Made by a program: the position numbers and the translations under genes. From NCBI GenBank assembly GCA_038396605.1, contig CP121690.1, forward strand, positions 1,148,500-1,212,499: DNA of 64,000 nt, written 5' to 3'. Positions 25,890-35,700 of the stretch are shown here, piece after piece. Under the pieces are notes generated by a model. It ran no database searches. It had not been told where the DNA came from and was given only the letters and a program-made list of their open reading frames with translations. This DNA comes from Eubacteriales bacterium mix99 (GTDB lineage: Bacteria > Bacillota > Clostridia > Caldicoprobacterales > DTU083). Positions within the stretch are counted from its first letter, which is position 1; each line of letters begins with the position of its first letter.

Positions 25890-26834
25890 TTGAAGATACG
25901 TAGTTTTTTGAAACTGGTGGAAATACAGACCAAAGCAGCCAGCATGGTTCCTTTCATTTTTGGCACTGTTTTTGCCTTATACCGATACCGGCAGTTTGAT
26001 TTTTGGAACTTTCTGTTTATGCTGATTTCCCTGCTGAGTTTTGATATGACCACAACGGCCATCAATAATTATCAGGATTATAAAAGAGCGAAAAAGAAAA
26101 AGGGATTCGGCTATGAACGGCATAATGCCATAGTCCGGGATCATCTGGAGGAAACCACGGTACGGACCGTGATCCTGGTGCTGCTTGCCGTTGCCGTTAC
26201 CTTCGGGATCCTGTTGTACCGCCGCACCTCCCTCATTGTTTTGATCACCGGGATTGTCTCTTTTGCCGTTGGCATCCTGTATACCTGCGGACCGGTTCCG
26301 ATCTCGCGAATGCCTCTGGGCGAATGTTTTTCCGGCTTCTTTATGGGATTTGTCATCATTTTTCTGTCCGTATGGATCCAGATTCCTGATGAGGCCCTGG
26401 CTTATCTGACCTTTGCCGGCGGGCTGGCGGATCTTCATGTGGACTTCTATGAGCTGCTGCGTCTTTTTCTGGTGGCCTGGCCGGTCAACGCCTGCATTGC
26501 CAATATCATGCTGGCAAACAATATCTGCGATATGGAAGACGACCTGGAAAACAGACGGTACACCCTTCCGGTTTATATCGGGAAGGAAAGGGCTCTGACC
26601 TTGTTTCAGGGCCTTTATTACTCAGCATTTGTCAGTATCCTTCTGCTTTGGATTCCTGGCATTCTTCCATGGACGGTTCTCCCGGTTCTGTTTACCCTCA
26701 TTCCGGTTCGAAGGAATATCGATGCTTTCCGGAAGCTTCCGACGAAGAAGGACACATTCGTAGTTGCCATCCAAAACTTTCTGCTGATCAATGTTTCCCT
26801 GATTCTGCTTGTTGCTGTCGGAATCCTGCTTTGA
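25890..26834 (+). CDS. UbiA family prenyltransferase (MenA-like)
   Basis: Integral membrane prenyltransferase of 314 residues, about nine helices. The second Asp-rich motif is present (NNICDMEDDLENRR). The first (usually NDxxDxxxD) reads NNYQDYKRAKKKK, so only one Asp remains in the Mg-diphosphate site. The closest match by pattern is 1,4-dihydroxy-2-naphthoate polyprenyltransferase of menaquinone synthesis. No other men genes are in the window, and an anaerobic clostridium may lack menaquinone, so the substrate is open. Start is TTG 25890 behind GAGAAGG; spacing is long. Confidence 0.75.
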   Translation: MKIRSFLKLVEIQTKAASMVPFIFGTVFALYRYRQFDFWNFLFMLISLLSFDMTTTAINNYQDYKRAKKKKGFGYERHNAIVRDHLEETTVRTVILVLLAVAVTFGILLYRRTSLIVLITGIVSFAVGILYTCGPVPISRMPLGECFSGFFMGFVIIFLSVWIQIPDEALAYLTFAGGLADLHVDFYELLRLFLVAWPVNACIANIMLANNICDMEDDLENRRYTLPVYIGKERALTLFQGLYYSAFVSILLLWIPGILPWTVLPVLFTLIPVRRNIDAFRKLPTKKDTFVVAIQNFLLINVSLILLVAVGILL

Positions 26835-26868
26835 GGACACGATAACCGAACTTTTTGTAATAGTATAC

Positions 26869-26937
26869 GGTTCACAGTTGGATCAAAATACGGTTCGTGA
26901 TTGGATCATAATATGGCTCATGATTTGATCGTAATGC
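26869..26937 (+). repeat. Three tandem degenerate 23-bp repeats
   Basis: Three consecutive 23-base units begin at 26869, 26892 and 26915 with the shared pattern GGTTC..GATTGGATC.TAAT. A fourth partial unit (GGGTTCGTGTGC) starts at 26938. They lie between the prenyltransferase gene and the promoter region of the AEC transporter, on no gene. They could be operator sites or a small minisatellite. Confidence 0.7.
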
Positions 26938-27108
26938 GGGTTCGTGTGCAGACTCATTTGGGAAATTAGCTGAAAATGGGCCGGAACAGCGTACACTGCA
27001 GAAAAATATGCTATAATGATTTTCGTTGCTTATTGAAAAAATCAGCGATAAAAGGGATAAGGAAAAATCAGTGTGGCAGGGGCTCATGCTGCAAAGTTGG
27101 GGGTTGCC

Positions 27109-28017
27109 GTGGAAAGCAGTATTGTTGTTCGTCAGGTCATCGTTTTGTTTTTGGTGTTGCTGGTTGGGCTGTATTCCAAAAAGAGAAATATCATATCCGC
27201 GGATATGGTCGGGAAATTATCCGACCTGTTGCTTCAGGTAACGCAGCCGCTGCTGATCGTTTCTTCCTTTGATTTTAACTTTTCGGAAGAGATGCTCCGA
27301 AATGCCGGACTGGTGTTGCTGTTGTCCCTGGTGATCCATCTGGTATCCATGCTGGCAGGCAGGTTCCTCTATCTGCGCTGGCCGGAACGAACCCGGAATG
27401 TATTGAAATACATAACGGTATTTTCCAATTGCGGGTTTATGGGTTTGCCGGTGCTGGACAGCATTTTTGGCAGTATAGGGATATTTTATGGCGCTTTGTA
27501 TTCCGTTCCGTTTCAAGTTCTGGCTTTGTCCTACGGGGTCATGATTTTTACGGGCAGGGGTGACAGGGATGCCCTGAAAAAGATCCTGACCCACCCCATC
27601 CTTCTTTCCGTTGCCGTTGGCATGCTTCTCTTTCTTTTGCAGATTCCGCTGCCGGATGTGGTGATGCAGGCTGTTTCCATGGTGGGATCCATGACGACGC
27701 CTCTTTCCATGCTAATCGTCGGGTCTTTGCTGGCAGAGGTGCCGGTACGGGAGCTGTTTCGGGGGAAGGAGATTTATTACGGGAGTGCCGTGCGGCTGAT
27801 TGTTCTTCCCTTGCTGGTTTATGCCATGCTGAGCCCCCTGAGGCTGCCAAAGGACGTATTGCATGTCTGTGTCATTCTGACTGCCATGCCTGCCGCAGCC
27901 AATGCTGCCATTTATTCTAGAAAATATGGCGGGGATGCCGGCCTGGCTTCCCGATGCATCAGCATTTCCACCATTTTATCCGTTTTTACTATGCCGCTGA
28001 TTCTCATGATTTTTTGA
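27109..28017 (+). CDS. AEC (auxin efflux carrier) family transporter
   Basis: Predicted membrane transporter with about ten helices, 302 residues. The first helix with VLLVGLYSKKRNIISADMVG and the LLLQVTQPLLIVSSF block are typical of AEC proteins, as are the mid-protein FSNCGFMGLPVLDSIFG and the repeated-half feature MTTPLSMLIVGSLLAE with CVILTAMPAAANA near the end. AEC members export or import organic acids such as malate. The substrate is unknown here. GTG 27109 is chosen because it gives the usual N-terminus behind GGGGG; GTG 27073 would add 12 residues. A TATAAT at 27012 may be its -10 element. Confidence 0.85.
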   Translation: MESSIVVRQVIVLFLVLLVGLYSKKRNIISADMVGKLSDLLLQVTQPLLIVSSFDFNFSEEMLRNAGLVLLLSLVIHLVSMLAGRFLYLRWPERTRNVLKYITVFSNCGFMGLPVLDSIFGSIGIFYGALYSVPFQVLALSYGVMIFTGRGDRDALKKILTHPILLSVAVGMLLFLLQIPLPDVVMQAVSMVGSMTTPLSMLIVGSLLAEVPVRELFRGKEIYYGSAVRLIVLPLLVYAMLSPLRLPKDVLHVCVILTAMPAAANAAIYSRKYGGDAGLASRCISISTILSVFTMPLILMIF

Positions 28018-28128
28018 ACACAGGCGGAGAGAATTGTCCTTGGCAATCCATGGGGGATGGGAGATGCTAAAATCGTTGAGGGAAAGTCGGAGAAACGGTT
28101 TTATAAAAAAGGATGGAAGGTGTTTCAA

Positions 28129-29007
28129 ATGGTTCCGGAAGTCATCCGGGTCTGGTCCAAAAATAACGTGTATCAGCATATTGAGGTATTAAGCCGCAAT
28201 CGGGAAAAGCGAAACAAATATGGGGAGTTTTTTGTGGAAGGTGTGAATCCCATTTCCCGCCTGGTGGAGAACAAATGGAGTATTCACTCTCTGATCTATA
28301 TGCAGGATGTCCGCCTGTCCGAATGGGCACGGAACATCCTGAAAACAGCCGGGGCAAGGGAACACATCGAATTGCCGGCGGCCCTTATGGCGGAGCTCAG
28401 TGACAAGGAGGAACCTTCGGAATTGCTGGCGGTGGCCGACATGCCGGATAACTCCCTTTCCCGGATTCGGATTCACGATCATTTGCTGCTTGTACTGTTT
28501 GACCGTCCTTCTGATTATGGAAATCTGGGAACCATTATACGGACCTGTGATTCCTTCCGGGCAGACGGGCTGATTCTGACCGGCCATTGCGTCGATCTTT
28601 ATGATCCGCGCACGATCCGGGCCAGTGTCGGCTCTCTTTTTACCTTACCGGTCCTCCGGCTGCCGTCCCATAGGGAACTGCTGCCCTGGCTGACTGGAAT
28701 CCGGAGTGCCCTGCCGGGGTTTCACATTGTCGGCTCGGACGAAAAGGCGGATACCGATCTTGCGGATCATGACTTCACCGCTCCCACTGCTCTCGTTCTC
28801 GGAAACGAAACCAGCGGTATGAGCCAAAGCTATCGCAGCCTGTGTGACAGTATGGTTCGGATCTCAATCCACGGTTCCGCTTCTTCCCTGAATGTGGCAT
28901 GTGCAGCATCGATTCTTCTGTATGAGGCCGACCGCCAGAGACGCCGATTATCGTATCACCCGGGTGTAACAAAAAAGGAGAACTCTAATGAACCGCAACG
29001 ATATTGA
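28129..29007 (+). CDS. TrmH/SpoU family RNA 2'-O-methyltransferase
   Basis: SAM-dependent rRNA or tRNA ribose methyltransferase with the knotted SPOUT fold, 292 residues. The three SpoU motifs are visible: DYGNLGTIIRTCDSF (motif 1), ALVLGNETSGMS (motif 2) and ISIHGSASSLNVACAASILL (motif 3). The N-terminal part (IEVLSRNREKRNKYGEFFVE) resembles the substrate-binding domain seen in RlmB- and TsnR-type enzymes. ATG 28129 follows GGAAGG; the upstream ATG (28057) adds an unlikely basic leader. The coding end overlaps the DUF2164 gene by 20 bases. Target nucleotide unknown. Confidence 0.88.
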   Translation: MVPEVIRVWSKNNVYQHIEVLSRNREKRNKYGEFFVEGVNPISRLVENKWSIHSLIYMQDVRLSEWARNILKTAGAREHIELPAALMAELSDKEEPSELLAVADMPDNSLSRIRIHDHLLLVLFDRPSDYGNLGTIIRTCDSFRADGLILTGHCVDLYDPRTIRASVGSLFTLPVLRLPSHRELLPWLTGIRSALPGFHIVGSDEKADTDLADHDFTAPTALVLGNETSGMSQSYRSLCDSMVRISIHGSASSLNVACAASILLYEADRQRRRLSYHPGVTKKENSNEPQRY

Positions 29008-29212
29008 TCGGGAGAAGAAAAAGCAGTGTATCGAGGACATCAAGGTTTATTTTGAAAACGAAAGGGACGAGGTCATAGGGGATATGGCTGCCGAACTCTT
29101 TCTGGGATTTATCCTGGAGAAAATCGCTCCGGTTATTTATAATCGGGCATTGGAAGATGTGTACCGCTTTTTGGACGATAGGCTGGATGATCTGTTTGTC
29201 CTGGAGAAATGA
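28988..29212 (+). CDS. DUF2164 family protein
   Basis: A 74-residue protein with the DUF2164 pattern: DREKKKQCIEDIKVYFENER, then EVIGDMAAELFLGFILEKIA and PVIYNRALEDVYRFLDDRLD. It is mostly helical and acidic, without membrane segments. The function of the family is unknown. It overlaps the end of the TrmH-like gene, behind the ribosome site AAAAAGGAG, so the two are probably co-translated. Confidence 0.85.
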   Translation: MNRNDIDREKKKQCIEDIKVYFENERDEVIGDMAAELFLGFILEKIAPVIYNRALEDVYRFLDDRLDDLFVLEK

Positions 29213-29365
29213 TGGATTGGTCAATTGCGCACCCTAAGCAGGGCACGGGAAGCAAAACTGGAAGTGAACAGCATTCAGGTTTTAGGGTTCCGATGCATAA
29301 CGGACTCCATAGGAATAAAGGGAATTTGGATATCGGGGGGGAGGCAGGAATTGACAGGAGGGAAA

Positions 29366-29764
29366 ATGACAGACGGGAAACCGACAGAATTGGCAGGCCA
29401 GGTGAACAGGGTATTGGCTGCGCTGCGGGAGCTTCGGATCGGTGTGATCACGGAGGAATACAAAATACAGGAGCTCATAGCAGACGCGCTTGCCCGAAAG
29501 GATATCCCCTTCCAAAAGGAATACCGGCTGGCACCCCGTAACCGTATCGATTTTTATATAGAAGACGGAATCGGCCTGGAAGTCAAAAGAGGGAAACCCA
29601 ATCGCACGGCAGTCATCGGACAGCTGGAACGCTATGCTTCCTTTGAGGAAATCCGGGCTGTGATTCTCGTGGTAGAACGAAATGTGAATATACCAGGCCG
29701 AATTATGGACAAGCCCTGTATTTTGTTTGGTCTGAACCGTTTGTGGGGGGTGGCTTTGAACTGA
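29366..29764 (+). CDS. Small PD-(D/E)XK nuclease-like protein
   Basis: A 132-residue protein whose core YRLAPRNRIDFYIEDGIGLE followed by VKRGKP shows the restriction-nuclease pattern: Asp62, Glu72-x-Lys74 on adjacent strands, then a helix (VIGQLERYASFEE) and a strand (AVILVVER). So a metal-dependent DNA nuclease or nuclease-like fold is inferred. It is not a named family that I recognise. ATG 29366 is chosen because GGAGGG lies ahead; an open frame extends to 29225 without ribosome support. It overlaps the SNF2 helicase gene by one base (TGATG), so the two are surely co-expressed. Confidence 0.65.
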   Translation: MTDGKPTELAGQVNRVLAALRELRIGVITEEYKIQELIADALARKDIPFQKEYRLAPRNRIDFYIEDGIGLEVKRGKPNRTAVIGQLERYASFEEIRAVILVVERNVNIPGRIMDKPCILFGLNRLWGVALN

Positions 29765-31521
29765 TGGAAAAGACAGAGCATCAGGAAGTGTTTTTGCCGG
29801 ACTATATGAAGGAGCCTGGCCCGTGCAACCATTATTACGGTACCCTCACCTACAACGGCAGAACCGGGAAATGGATCATCAAGGGCGAGCCCTGTGTCTG
29901 TCAGATGGCAAAACGGCTGTTCCCGGGATGCGCGGGCAAAAGCAGAGGAGTGGCCCGGTTTCCGGCCAACCGGCGGATCATCGGGGATCTAAACTGGCTG
30001 ATGCTCCGTTATCCCCTGAAGATCCGGAATCCGAAACGGTGGGATGCGGAGATGGCCGAGGCAAGACAGCATGTCCTGGCCAGGGAACGAAGCAACCAAT
30101 ATCCGTTGAAGACAGAGCCTTCCGATACTCTGTTCCATGGAGAACTGATGGAGTTTCAGAAGGAAGGCCTGGGTTTTCTGCTGCAAAACAATCGTACGTT
30201 GCTGGCGGATGAAATGGGCCTTGGCAAAACGGTGGAGGCGCTTGCCTACCTGGCTCAGACCGGCGCTTATCCGGCTTTGCTGGTTGTACCCGCACATCTG
30301 GTGAAGAACTGGGAAGGGGAGATCCGGCGGTTTCTGCAGATGCCGGACGTTCATGTTGTCCGCGGTCTGAAGCCTTATACCCTGCCGAAGGCGCATTTAT
30401 ACATCATACATTATCTGCTGCTCCGGGGATGGAAGGAAGTTCTGCCAAAGGCAGGATTTCAGACGGTCATTTTTGATGAAATACAGGAGCTGCGTCATGC
30501 CGGCACGGAAAAATACAGCAGTGCCAGCCTGATTGCAGACAGCTGCCGCAATGTAATCGGTCTTTCCGGGACCCCGATTTACAACAGGGGCGGGGAGATG
30601 TGGAATGTAATGAATATTCTGGATTACCATTGTCTGGGCGATTGGGACAGTTTTACCCGGGAATGGTGCTATGGTTACGGAAACGGGATTGTGACGGATC
30701 CGAAATTGTTGGGGGAATACCTGAAACGGGAAGGGCTGCTGTTCCGGCGGACCAAGGATCAGGTTTTGAAGGAACTGCCTCCGAAACGGCGGCTGGTTCA
30801 GGAGATTGGTTCCGATGCCGGGGTATACGATGCCCTGATGACCGGTGCAATGGAAAAAGTCCGGCTGTTGGATTCCGTTGACGAGGCTTTTGACCAGAGA
30901 CGCCTGGCGGATCAGATCGCACAGGAGGAGCGTCAGGCGACCGGGGTGGCCAAGGCGCCTTATGTCTGCGCCTTTGTCCGGGCCCTGCTGGAAGGGGACG
31001 AAAAGATATTACTGTTTGCCCATCATCACAAGGTGATGGATCGGTACAAAAAGGAATTGAAGCATTATCATCCGGCATTTGTAACCGGTCGGGAGACGGC
31101 AGGGCAGAAGGACGAATCCATACGGCGTTTCATGGAAGGGAAGACCAATTTGTGCGTGATTTCCCTGCGGGCAGCGGCAGGGCTGAATCTGCAGCGGGCA
31201 ACCTGTGTGGTATTCGGGGAGCTGGACTGGTCCCCGGCGGTACACAGCCAGGCGGAGGATCGGGCTCATCGGATCGGACAGCGGGATTCCATTCTGTGTT
31301 ATTATCTTGTGACGTCCAGGGGATCGGATCAGGATATCCAGGAGGCGCTGGGCCTCAAGGTGAGTCAGTTTGTCAATATGATGGGGGACCGGTTTGAAAC
31401 GGAGGAAGACAGGCTGCTGGCACAGGGCGCGGCGGACCGGCATATCCGAAAGGTCATTGGCCGGCTGCGGGAGAAGGCAGGACTGCCGCCAATTCCTTCC
31501 CTGGCTGCGGACGTCCTCTGA
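29764..31521 (+). CDS. SNF2-family DNA helicase/translocase
   Basis: Predicted 585-residue superfamily 2 ATPase. After a cysteine-bearing N-terminal segment (EPGPCNHYYGTLTY and EPCVCQMAKRLFPGC) come Walker A DEMGLGKTVEA near 147, the Walker B variant FDEIQEL near 236 (DEIQ instead of DEAH), motif III GLSGTPIYN, and the C-terminal VISLRAAAGLNL and EDRAHRIGQRDS near 497. It belongs to the single-polypeptide SNF2 group related to SMARCAL1-type annealing helicases and phage SNF2 proteins. Co-translation with a PD-(D/E)XK-like protein suggests a nuclease-translocase module in repair or in defence; this is inference. Confidence 0.88.
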   Translation: MEKTEHQEVFLPDYMKEPGPCNHYYGTLTYNGRTGKWIIKGEPCVCQMAKRLFPGCAGKSRGVARFPANRRIIGDLNWLMLRYPLKIRNPKRWDAEMAEARQHVLARERSNQYPLKTEPSDTLFHGELMEFQKEGLGFLLQNNRTLLADEMGLGKTVEALAYLAQTGAYPALLVVPAHLVKNWEGEIRRFLQMPDVHVVRGLKPYTLPKAHLYIIHYLLLRGWKEVLPKAGFQTVIFDEIQELRHAGTEKYSSASLIADSCRNVIGLSGTPIYNRGGEMWNVMNILDYHCLGDWDSFTREWCYGYGNGIVTDPKLLGEYLKREGLLFRRTKDQVLKELPPKRRLVQEIGSDAGVYDALMTGAMEKVRLLDSVDEAFDQRRLADQIAQEERQATGVAKAPYVCAFVRALLEGDEKILLFAHHHKVMDRYKKELKHYHPAFVTGRETAGQKDESIRRFMEGKTNLCVISLRAAAGLNLQRATCVVFGELDWSPAVHSQAEDRAHRIGQRDSILCYYLVTSRGSDQDIQEALGLKVSQFVNMMGDRFETEEDRLLAQGAADRHIRKVIGRLREKAGLPPIPSLAADVL

Positions 31522-31573
31522 ACGTCTGGAATTGGTTGATTTCGCCAAAATTTGATCTCGTCTTCACCCATCC

Positions 31574-31603
31574 TTGACACCAGGTTCCGGTGTGGTGTAA
31601 TCT
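31574..31603 (+). promoter_or_regulatory. Promoter of the isomerase-like gene at 31648
   Basis: Perfect -35 TTGACA (31574-31579), 18-base spacer, -10 TAATCT (31598-31603). Start site near 31610, leader about 38 bases. Confidence 0.55.
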
Positions 31604-31647
31604 GTATATAATCGGATAGTAAAATCAGGTATCGGAGGGAGTCTCAT

Positions 31648-32529
31648 ATGAAAATCGGAGTCAGTTCCTACAGCTTCAGTCAACTGGTGAAAAGCGGTGC
31701 GATGAAACAGCTGGACGTGGTCGCGAAAGCGAAGGAAATGGGATTTGATGCCATCGAATTTTCCGCTTTTGCCCTGCCGGAAGGAGAAACGCCTCTTTCC
31801 TTTGCTCCCAGGGTAAAGGAAGAATGCGAACGGGTTGGGATTGAGATTGTAAACTACACCATTTTCGGTGATATGCTGAATGGATGCAACGGCAATCTGG
31901 AGGATGAGATCGAGCGCCTGAAGGGTGAAGTGCGGGTTGCGCAGGTTCTGGGAAGTCCCGGGATACGTCACGATGCCACATGGGGTTTTCCGGAGGATTA
32001 TGCGGGGGTTCGCAGCTTTGATGCTGTTTTGCCCAGACTGGCAAAAGGATGCCGCGCCGTTACGGAATATGCTGCGGATCTTGGAATTCGCACAATGGTG
32101 GAGAACCATGGATTTTTCGCCCAGGACAGCGACCGGGTGGAGAAGCTGGTGACGGCGGTGGATCATCCCAACTTTGGTCTGTTGGTGGATATGGGCAATT
32201 TCCTTTGTGTGGATGAAGCACCGGAGAAGGCACTGGGCCGTGTGATGCCTTACGCATTTCATGTCCATGCCAAGGACTTTCATGTCAAATCCGGGAACGG
32301 ACCCGATCCGGGAAGCGGATGGTTTACAAGCCGCGCAGGCAATTATCTGCGGGGAGCCATTGTCGGTCATGGCGTTGTCCCCATCGTCCAATGTCTGAAG
32401 ATTATGAAGGGCAAGGGATATGACGGAGTGCTTTCCATCGAGTTTGAAGGCATAGAGGAACCGCTGAAGGGTATTTCCCTTGGACTGGAAAACCTGAGGA
32501 AGTATGTGACACAGGTATACGGGGACTAA
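31648..32529 (+). CDS. Sugar phosphate isomerase/epimerase family protein
   Basis: Predicted 293-residue TIM-barrel enzyme of the xylose isomerase-like superfamily. Blocks are KIGVSSYSFSQLVKSGAMK, EMGFDAIEFSAFALPEG, TMVENHGFFAQDSDRVEKL (metal Glu-x-His), LLVDMGNFLCVDEAPEKAL and HVHAKDFHVKSG, ending with the last ligand in GVLSIEFEGIEEPL. The HGVVPIVQCLK stretch is typical. No partner genes are adjacent (it precedes nifJ), so the substrate is unknown. ATG 31648 has GGAGGG ahead. Confidence 0.88.
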   Translation: MKIGVSSYSFSQLVKSGAMKQLDVVAKAKEMGFDAIEFSAFALPEGETPLSFAPRVKEECERVGIEIVNYTIFGDMLNGCNGNLEDEIERLKGEVRVAQVLGSPGIRHDATWGFPEDYAGVRSFDAVLPRLAKGCRAVTEYAADLGIRTMVENHGFFAQDSDRVEKLVTAVDHPNFGLLVDMGNFLCVDEAPEKALGRVMPYAFHVHAKDFHVKSGNGPDPGSGWFTSRAGNYLRGAIVGHGVVPIVQCLKIMKGKGYDGVLSIEFEGIEEPLKGISLGLENLRKYVTQVYGD

Positions 32530-32610
32530 GCGGTGAGAAAACCAGTCAAACTGTTTCATTGTTTTTATCTTTTTTGACTATACATATAGTACAAAAAATG
32601 ATAAAATAAA

Positions 32611-32638
32611 CACAAGCCCCGGAAGATGAGGCTTGATT
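32611..32638 (+). terminator. Terminator before nifJ
   Basis: CAAGCC pairs with GGCTTG around an eleven-base loop and is followed by ATTTTCC. It likely separates the isomerase transcript from nifJ. Confidence 0.55.
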
Positions 32639-32758
32639 TTCCATTATGATGCATGAATCATCCTGTCAAAACAGATAATATACCAGCAGAATGCACAGAC
32701 AGGATGGATTTTTAAGTCACGCATAGGATGACAATAATTTACAAGAGGAGGAATATAA

Positions 32759-35700
32759 ATGGCTAAAGAGATCAAAACCATGGATGGTAACCAGGCAGCA
32801 GCATATATGTCCTATGCCTTTACCGAGGTAGCCGCCATTTATCCCATAACGCCGTCTTCGCCAATGGCGGAGCATGTGGACGAGTGGTCCGCCCATGGGA
32901 AGAAAAACATTTTCGGACAGAAAGTAAGGGTCGTTGAGATGCAGTCTGAGGGCGGCGCATCCGGAACCGTACATGGCTCCCTTACCGCTGGCGCTCTGAC
33001 AACGACGTACACCGCATCCCAGGGACTTCTGTTGATGATCCCCAACATGTACAAGATTGCCGGAGAACTGCTGCCGGCAGTATTTCATGTCAGCGCAAGG
33101 GCTTTGGCTGCCCATGCCCTGTCCATTTTCGGTGATCATCAGGATGTTATGGCCTGTCGGCAGACAGGGTTTGCCATGCTGGCATCCGCCAGTGTTCAGG
33201 AAGCAATGGATCTGGCAGCGGTTGCCCATTTGTCTGCAATCAAGGGCAGGGTTCCCTTCCTTCACTTCTTTGACGGATTCCGCACATCCCATGAGATTCA
33301 GAAGATTGAAACCATTGACTATGAGGATGTCAAGCCGCTGGTGGATTATGAAGCCATCCGGGAGTTCCGGAACCGGGCGCTGAATCCCAATCACCCTGTG
33401 GTAAGGGGCAGTGCGCAGAACCCGGACATCTATTTCCAGGGCAGGGAAGCTGCCAATCAATATTTTGAGGCTGTTCCGGAGATCGTGGAACATTACATGA
33501 AGGAAATCACCAAAATCACCGGGCGGGAATATCATCTGTTTGATTATTACGGTGCTCCCGATGCGGAATATGTCATCGTTGCCATGGGTTCCGTATGTGA
33601 TACCATTGATGAGACTGTGGATTATCTGATGAGCAGGGGAGAAAAAGTCGGTGTTGTCCGCGTACACCTGTATCGGCCCTTCTCGGCAGAACATTTGTTG
33701 AAGGTAATGCCTGCCACAGTGAAAAAGATTGCTGTGCTGGATCGGACCAAAGAGCCCGGATCCATTGGTGAGCCATTGTATCAGGATGTTCTCCATGTAT
33801 TCTACAAGCAGGTGAACAAGCCGGTTATTGTCGGCGGACGTTTTGGACTGGGCTCAAAGGACACCACGCCGTCTCAGATTCTTTCCGTATATCGCAATCT
33901 GGAGCAGGCACAGCCCATGGACGGCTTTACCATCGGCATCAATGATGATGTAACCCATCACTCCCTGCCTGAGACGGAGGAGATCAACACCACACCGGAA
34001 GGAACCATCAGCTGCAAATTCTGGGGTCTGGGTTCCGACGGCACCGTAGGCGCCAACAAATCTGCCATCAAGATCATTGGCGACCATACCGATCTGTATG
34101 CGCAGGGCTATTTCTCCTACGACAGCAAGAAATCCGGCGGCACCACGGTATCCCATCTGCGGTTCGGCAAGAAGCCGATTAAATCGCCCTATCTGGTAAC
34201 GGCTGCAGATTATATCGCCTGCCACAACAAGTCTTTCCTGTATCAGACCGATGTCCTGGCAGGGATCAAGGAGGGCGGCATCTTTGTCCTGAACTGTCCC
34301 TGGACGGAAAGTGAGCTGGAGGAAAAGCTTCCCGCATCGGTAAAGAAGACCATTGCTCAGAAGAATCTGGACTTCTACGTGATTGATGCCATAAAGATCG
34401 CTTCCGAAGTCGGTCTGGGCAACCGTATCAATATGGTAATGCAGTCTGCTTTCTTCAAGCTGGCAAAGGTTATTCCGCTGGATGACGCGGTAAAATACCT
34501 GAAAGAGTCCATTGTGACCAATTATGGCAGAAAAGGCCAGAAGATTGTGGACATGAACAATAAAGCTGTGGACCAGGGTATCAACGCACTGAAAAAGGTC
34601 AATGTACCCAAAATGTGGGCAAATATTGGCGAAGAAGCACCGAAGAAGAACTCTGACGAGCCGGAATACGTCCGGAACATTCAGACTCCCATGGCCAGGC
34701 TGGAAGGCGATGATCTGCCGGTTAGCACCTTTACGGAATCCCATATGGAAGACGGCACCTTCCCCACCGGCACCACTGCCTATGAGAAGAGGGGCATTGC
34801 GGTCAATGTGCCGGAATGGCAGATTGATAAATGCATCCAGTGCAACCAGTGTTCGTTTGTGTGCCCGCATGCCGTGATTCGTCCGTATCTGCTGAATGAG
34901 GAGGAGCAGAAAAAGGCTCCTGAGACATTTCAGACGAAGAAACCCCTGGGAAGAGGCATGGAAGGCCTGCAGTACCGCATTCAGGTCAGTCCGCTCGACT
35001 GCACCGGCTGCGGAAACTGCGCCAATATCTGTCCTGCGCCCGGCAAAGCATTAATTATGAAAAATGCCGATGAGCAGATTGAGAAGCAATGCGACAATGC
35101 CGCTTTTGCAACAACGATAACGGAGAAGTCGGGCCTGCTCAATAAATTCACCGTGAAGGGCAGCCAGTTCTGTCCTCCGTTGTTTGAATTCAACGGCGCA
35201 TGCCCTGGATGCGGCGAGACTCCCTATGTCAAACTGCTGACCCAGTTGTTTGGCGATCGGATGATGATTGCCAATGCCACCGGATGCTCCTCCATATACG
35301 GAGCCAGTGCACCTTCCATCCCCTACACCGTAAATCAGCAGGGCAAAGGTCCCGCATGGGCAAACTCCCTTTTTGAAGACAATGCGGAATTTGGATACGG
35401 CATGTTCCTTGGGGTAAAGCATATTCGTGAAAAGCTGGCGGATCTGATGCAGGAAGGCCTGAAGGGCGATTACAGTGATGATCTGAAGAATGCCTTCCAG
35501 GGATGGCTGGATGCCAGAGACGATGGCGAGAAGTCGAAGGATGCTTCCGCAAAGCTTCTGGAAGTAATCGGGAAGGAAGCAGACAGAAAAGATTCCGTCA
35601 TTGCAGAAATTCTGGACAAGAAGAGTTATCTCATCAAACCTTCCCAGTGGATTGTCGGCGGCGACGGCTGGGCTTACGATATCGGCTACGGCGGATTGGA

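Noticed and set aside
26869..26949. Possible CRISPR array
   Set aside because: The 23-base units are directly tandem with no spacers and no cas genes are near, so it is a tandem repeat only.
32540..32600. Sigma-A promoter for nifJ at TTGACT/TAAAAT
   Set aside because: The spacing between the two elements is about 22 bases, too long to claim.
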